Source of the DNA: Chloroflexota bacterium
GTDB lineage: Bacteria > Chloroflexota > Dormibacteria > Dormibacterales > Dormibacteraceae
DNA length: 7,556 nucleotides
Direction: 5' to 3'
Assembly (NCBI GenBank): GCA_005888075.1
Contig: VBKD01000149.1
Coordinates: forward strand, 1-7,556
The notes under the pieces are model-generated. The model searched no databases. It had not been told where the DNA came from and was given only the letters and a program-made list of their open reading frames with translations. The stretch's first letter is position 1. Each line of letters begins with the position of its first letter. Below are positions 5,062 through 7,556 of this stretch, in pieces. Both the position numbers and the translations under genes were made by a program.

Positions 5062-6209
5062 TGCGAAACCCTCTCTGGAATGAGCACATCGAGGACTCGG
5101 TCGATCTCCTCATCAGTGTTATAGAAATGAGGCGACAGGCGCACGAAGTCGCGGTGAGTCCTTCCGATGACGTGCGCCGCGTTGAGGTCACGGAGGAGTG
5201 CCTGCGCGTTGGTGCCTGCTCTCCGGAACGAGACGATTCCTGAGGATTCGCCGGCGTCCCTGGGCCACGGTTCGACGATCTCGTAGCCGTTTGAGGCCAG
5301 GCCTTCGGCAAGTCTCGCGGCAAGCTGCAGCACTCGCCGTTCGACGCGCTCAGGACCCACCTCGATAAGGAGGTCTAGCGCAGCGCCGAAGGCGGCGGTG
5401 TCGAGCAGGGAGATGACCGATTCTTCGAAGCGCCGGGCATCCGGCTTCAGCGTGAAGTCGTAGTCGAAGTAGCGGTCGTCTCCGACGACCGACCGCATGC
5501 CGACGATGACAGGACGGATCTTTTCGATGAGAGCCGGCGAGGAGTGGCAAAAACCAATTCCCGGCGGGCCCATCAGCCACTTACCGGCGCCCGCAGCGCA
5601 GAAGTCGATGGGCATACTCGCAAGGTCGAGCCGGAGGGCGCCCACGCTCTGCATCACGTCGACCGCGAAAACGATGCCTCGCCGCCGGCATTCGCTGCCG
5701 ATCGCATCGATGTCGACGCGGTACCCGTTCCAGAACTCGACGTGCGACAGAGCGACCACTCGCGTACGCGCGTCGACGAGGGCGAAGACGGAGTCCGTTG
5801 TGACGCGTCCATCCACCGGTTTGGCCTGTCTGTAATCGACGCCGCGCTCGGCCAGAGCCATCCACGGATAGACGTTGGCGGGATATTCGCCGCCGGCGCC
5901 CACCACGTTGTCTCCGGCCTTCCATTCGATGCCCTGGGCAAGGAGCGATATGCCATGAGCGGTGCTCCGGGTGAGCGAGATCGAATCTTCAGGTGCATTG
6001 ATGAGCTGGGCCACGAGCCCGCGCACACGGTCGGCCTCGTCCTGCGCCCAATGCTCGCGGTATGGCGCGTTCATGAACCCATCCACGACCTGTTCGATTG
6101 CCGCGCGGACCCGGACCGACATCGGAGCCACACCGGCATGGTTCATGTGGATGTAGCGCTCCGTCAGAGGAAACAGATGACGAGCCTCGTGGGGGTCTAT
6201 CTGCTGCAC
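5058..6209 (-). CDS. Class V-fold PLP-dependent aminotransferase-like enzyme (not a cysteine desulfurase)
   Basis: A 383-residue fold-type I PLP enzyme of aminotransferase class V, the superfamily of SufS/NifS, isopenicillin-N epimerase and kynureninase. Near the N-terminus is YIHMNHAGVAPMS (19-31). The PLP site is visible: STAHG (82-86), SHVEFWNG (155-162), D184 and Q187 in VDVMQSVG, and the Schiff-base lysine K210 in AGAGKWLMGPPGIGF. R358 in FVRLSPHFYNT should bind the substrate carboxylate. The catalytic cysteine loop of SufS-type desulfurases (GHHCA) is missing: the equivalent region reads IGRTHRDFVRLSP, and the only cysteines are C174, C204 and C221. The reaction may therefore be transamination, epimerisation or lyase chemistry; I cannot tell which. 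GTG is the first possible start, as the codon before it is an in-frame TGA. It overlaps the methyltransferase by 4 bases (ATGA). Confidence 0.87.
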   Translation of the reverse strand: MQQIDPHEARHLFPLTERYIHMNHAGVAPMSVRVRAAIEQVVDGFMNAPYREHWAQDEADRVRGLVAQLINAPEDSISLTRSTAHGISLLAQGIEWKAGDNVVGAGGEYPANVYPWMALAERGVDYRQAKPVDGRVTTDSVFALVDARTRVVALSHVEFWNGYRVDIDAIGSECRRRGIVFAVDVMQSVGALRLDLASMPIDFCAAGAGKWLMGPPGIGFCHSSPALIEKIRPVIVGMRSVVGDDRYFDYDFTLKPDARRFEESVISLLDTAAFGAALDLLIEVGPERVERRVLQLAARLAEGLASNGYEIVEPWPRDAGESSGIVSFRRAGTNAQALLRDLNAAHVIGRTHRDFVRLSPHFYNTDEEIDRVLDVLIPERVSQ

Positions 6210-6283
6210 TCAGCCGTCCACGAATTGCTCGATTCGAGCGGCCACCACACCAAGCCGAATATATCTCGTAAGCTGCCTGGAGC
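6210..6283. promoter_or_regulatory. Divergent promoter region between the PLP-enzyme operon and clpP
   Basis: A 74-base gap between divergent GTG starts. The only AT-rich island (6258-6266) gives TATATT on the minus strand (6263 to 6258), a plausible -10 for the PLP operon with a leader of roughly 40 bases. On the plus strand, TAAGCT (6269-6274) or the island itself could serve clpP, with a very short or no leader. GGAG (6279-6282) sits only 1 base before the clpP GTG, too close for normal ribosome binding. No convincing -35 elements were found. Confidence 0.45.
6227..6239. promoter_or_regulatory. 13-bp palindrome, candidate operator
   Basis: GCTCGATTCGAGC is a perfect inverted repeat (6-bp arms around one base) in the divergent gap, 18 bases before the start codon of the PLP-enzyme gene. 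It lies within the likely leader of that operon, where a dimeric repressor could bind or the RNA could fold. A single short palindrome may be chance. Confidence 0.3.
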
Positions 6284-6904
6284 GTGGCATACATTCCGAC
6301 GGTCGTCGAGAACGAAGGCGGCAACCGAGAGCGGTCCTTTGACATCTACTCGAGGCTGCTGAAGGACCGAATCATCCTGATCGGCCGGCCGATCGACGAC
6401 GTTGTCTCCAACCTCGTGGTCGCCCAGCTGATGTACCTCGCCGCCGACGACCCGGAGAAGGAGATCCAGATCTACATCAACTCCCCGGGTGGCGCCGTCA
6501 CCGCCGGGTTTGCCATCTACGACACCATGCAGTACGTCCAGGCGCCCATCTCGACCGTCTGCGTCGGACGCGCGGCGAGCTTCGGCACAGTGGTCTTGAT
6601 GGCGGGCAAGAAGGGCCGCCGATTCTCGCTGCCGAGCTCGACGATCCACATGCACCAGCCCCTGATCACCGGCCAGGGCATGCAGGGCCAGGCCAGCGAC
6701 CTGGACATCCACGCCCGCGAGATAGTGCGCATCCGAGGCGTCTTGAACGACCTCATCGTCAAGCACACCGGCCAGACACTGGAACGCGTGGAGCGCGACA
6801 CGGACCGTGACTTCTTCCTGACCGCCCAGGAGGCGGTGGCCTACGGGCTCATCGACGGGATCATCGAGCAGACTCGGGTGCCTGTACCAGCCGGCGCCAA
6901 GTAG
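6284..6904 (+). CDS. clpP: ATP-dependent Clp protease proteolytic subunit
   Basis: The serine-protease subunit of the Clp complex: a cytosolic tetradecameric barrel that degrades proteins fed in by ClpX or ClpC/ClpA ATPases. The 206 residues match the family length. The N-terminus has the usual short leader before IPTVVE, then SFDIYSRLLKDRIILIGRPIDD, the region cut or ordered on maturation and the first helix. The oxyanion strand INSPGG is at 65-70. The catalytic triad is S99 (GRAASFG), H124 (HMHQP) and D172 (ERDTDRD). The residue before AAS is Arg where Met, Gln or Leu is commoner. The GTG start is supported by alignment of IPTVVE with other ClpP N-termini. No clpX follows; the downstream gene is convergent, so this is a stand-alone clpP and may be one of several copies. 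Its last 44 bases overlap the end of the minus-strand glycosyltransferase gene. Confidence 0.96.
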   Translation: MAYIPTVVENEGGNRERSFDIYSRLLKDRIILIGRPIDDVVSNLVVAQLMYLAADDPEKEIQIYINSPGGAVTAGFAIYDTMQYVQAPISTVCVGRAASFGTVVLMAGKKGRRFSLPSSTIHMHQPLITGQGMQGQASDLDIHAREIVRIRGVLNDLIVKHTGQTLERVERDTDRDFFLTAQEAVAYGLIDGIIEQTRVPVPAGAK

Positions 6905-7556
6905 GCAGGGCCCCGGCCGCTCGGAGGCAGACCCATCCGGCCGTCAGCACGCCGGCCGCCACCGGGATTGGGGCGGGAGCGAGGGCGCTGACGGCGGCGC
7001 CAACTGAAAGGAGCATCCAGTCGAACCAGCGCGCCTGACCCCACAGGGCGAGCGCGAGCGCGACGAGCACCAGGTCCGTGGGGAGCGCGTGAGGCGCGGC
7101 GACGATCCCGCCCGCGACCAGAACGGCGGCCGCGGATGAAAGGTCACCACGGCCGCGTCGAGCCAGCCCCAGGACCGCCGCGATGGCGATCAGGGTAAGG
7201 ATGGCGACCGCGACGGTCTGAAGCCCGGCGGGAAAAAGGATGCCGAGGTGAGCCAGGTTCACCTCGCGGGCGCCCGGCTGCACGGTGCCCCCCGCCGCGC
7301 CGAGCCACTCCAAGATCCACCGCGGGTTGAGGGCCAGGGTCGGGACCAGAAGAAGCACGCCCGCCATCGCCCAGCCCGCAAGCACCTTCCACATGCGCGT
7401 GGCGATCAGAGCCACGCCGAGGGGAAGGACCAGCTGAGGTTTCATGAGCGTCAGCCCAAGCGCCAGCCCGGCGAGATACGGCTGGGACCAAAGCGCCCAT
7501 GCGGCGCCAAGTCCGAGCACCACGAACCCGTCGAGCTGGGCGTTGAGCAACATCAA
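6861..7556 (-). CDS. GT87/DUF2029-like polyprenyl-phosphate-sugar glycosyltransferase, N-terminus outside window
   Basis: The C-terminal 231 residues or so of an integral membrane protein. Its layout resembles glycosyltransferase family 87 (DUF2029), GT-C fold mannosyltransferases that use polyprenyl-phosphate sugars to build cell-envelope glycans. Numbering from the window edge, LLNAQLDGFVVLGL (3-16) resembles the family's GQ-N membrane segment. LAGLALGLTLMKPQLVLPL (28-46) carries the characteristic Lys-Pro after a helix. APHALPTDLVLVALAL (154-169) matches the family's late SPY-x-x-x-YD-type segment. About seven hydrophobic helices are visible. The frame is open to the last base, so the start and the catalytic N-terminal acidic residues are not seen. 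The stop lies within clpP on the other strand (44-base overlap). Family assignment rests on hydrophobic pattern plus these motifs, so it is moderate. Confidence 0.7.
   Translation of the reverse strand: MMLLNAQLDGFVVLGLGAAWALWSQPYLAGLALGLTLMKPQLVLPLGVALIATRMWKVLAGWAMAGVLLLVPTLALNPRWILEWLGAAGGTVQPGAREVNLAHLGILFPAGLQTVAVAILTLIAIAAVLGLARRGRGDLSSAAAVLVAGGIVAAPHALPTDLVLVALALALWGQARWFDWMLLSVGAAVSALAPAPIPVAAGVLTAGWVCLRAAGALPTWRRLVQAPESAR

Noticed and set aside
5058..6209. Annotation as cysteine desulfurase (SufS/CsdB)
   Set aside because: The fold fits, but the active-site cysteine loop is absent and no cysteine lies in the C-terminal third.
5544..6362. Plus-strand open frame (272 codons) opposite the PLP-enzyme gene
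   Set aside because: It is antisense to a confidently identified gene, runs into clpP in another frame, and has no recognisable domain.

Overview
The window is GC-rich and densely coded. It reads as a chromosomal segment of a high-GC, probably Gram-positive-lineage (Terrabacteria) bacterium. A Chloroflexota/Dormibacterota-type organism or a deep actinobacterial relative fits best. This placement is an inference from four things: an ATP-type (not GTP-type) PEP carboxykinase, a MoaD-MoaE fusion, a long von Willebrand A (VWA) protein of a kind common in Actinomycetota and Chloroflexota, and heavy use of GTG/TTG starts. No rRNA, tRNA, CRISPR array, transposase or phage gene was seen.

Layout. (1) Bases 2-1567, plus strand: the 3' part of a VWA-domain protein that begins before the window, ending at a clear terminator hairpin. 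(2) 1568-1787: a 220-base gap with the terminator, then three further hairpins (1625-1762) and a -10-like box very close to the pckA start. (3) 1788-4347, plus strand: a compact run of pckA (ATP-dependent PEP carboxykinase), a small SLOG-fold nucleotide-binding protein with a TTG start one base after the pckA stop, and a moaD-moaE fusion (MoaX type) for molybdopterin synthase. (4) 4348-4506: a gap holding an apparent leftover of the MoaE C-terminus, a perfect tandem 17-bp repeat, and a two-hairpin palindromic repeat between convergent genes. (5) 6209-4507, minus strand: a two-gene unit of a class V-fold PLP enzyme and a COMT-like O-methyltransferase, overlapping by ATGA. (6) A 74-base divergent intergenic region, then clpP on the plus strand. 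(7) 7556-6861, minus strand: the 3' part of a multi-membrane-span GT87/DUF2029-like glycosyltransferase whose end overlaps the clpP end by 44 bases.

Most genes are housekeeping: gluconeogenesis, molybdenum cofactor synthesis and protein turnover. The more unusual material is the SLOG gene placed between pckA and moaX, the PLP enzyme/methyltransferase pair (no desulfurase cysteine in the first, truncated C-terminus and altered catalytic position in the second), the structured region before pckA, and the MoaX gene. MoaX carries a Shine-Dalgarno plus GTG at its domain boundary and appears to have lost its last residues to a stop codon. No established defence or mobile system is evident.
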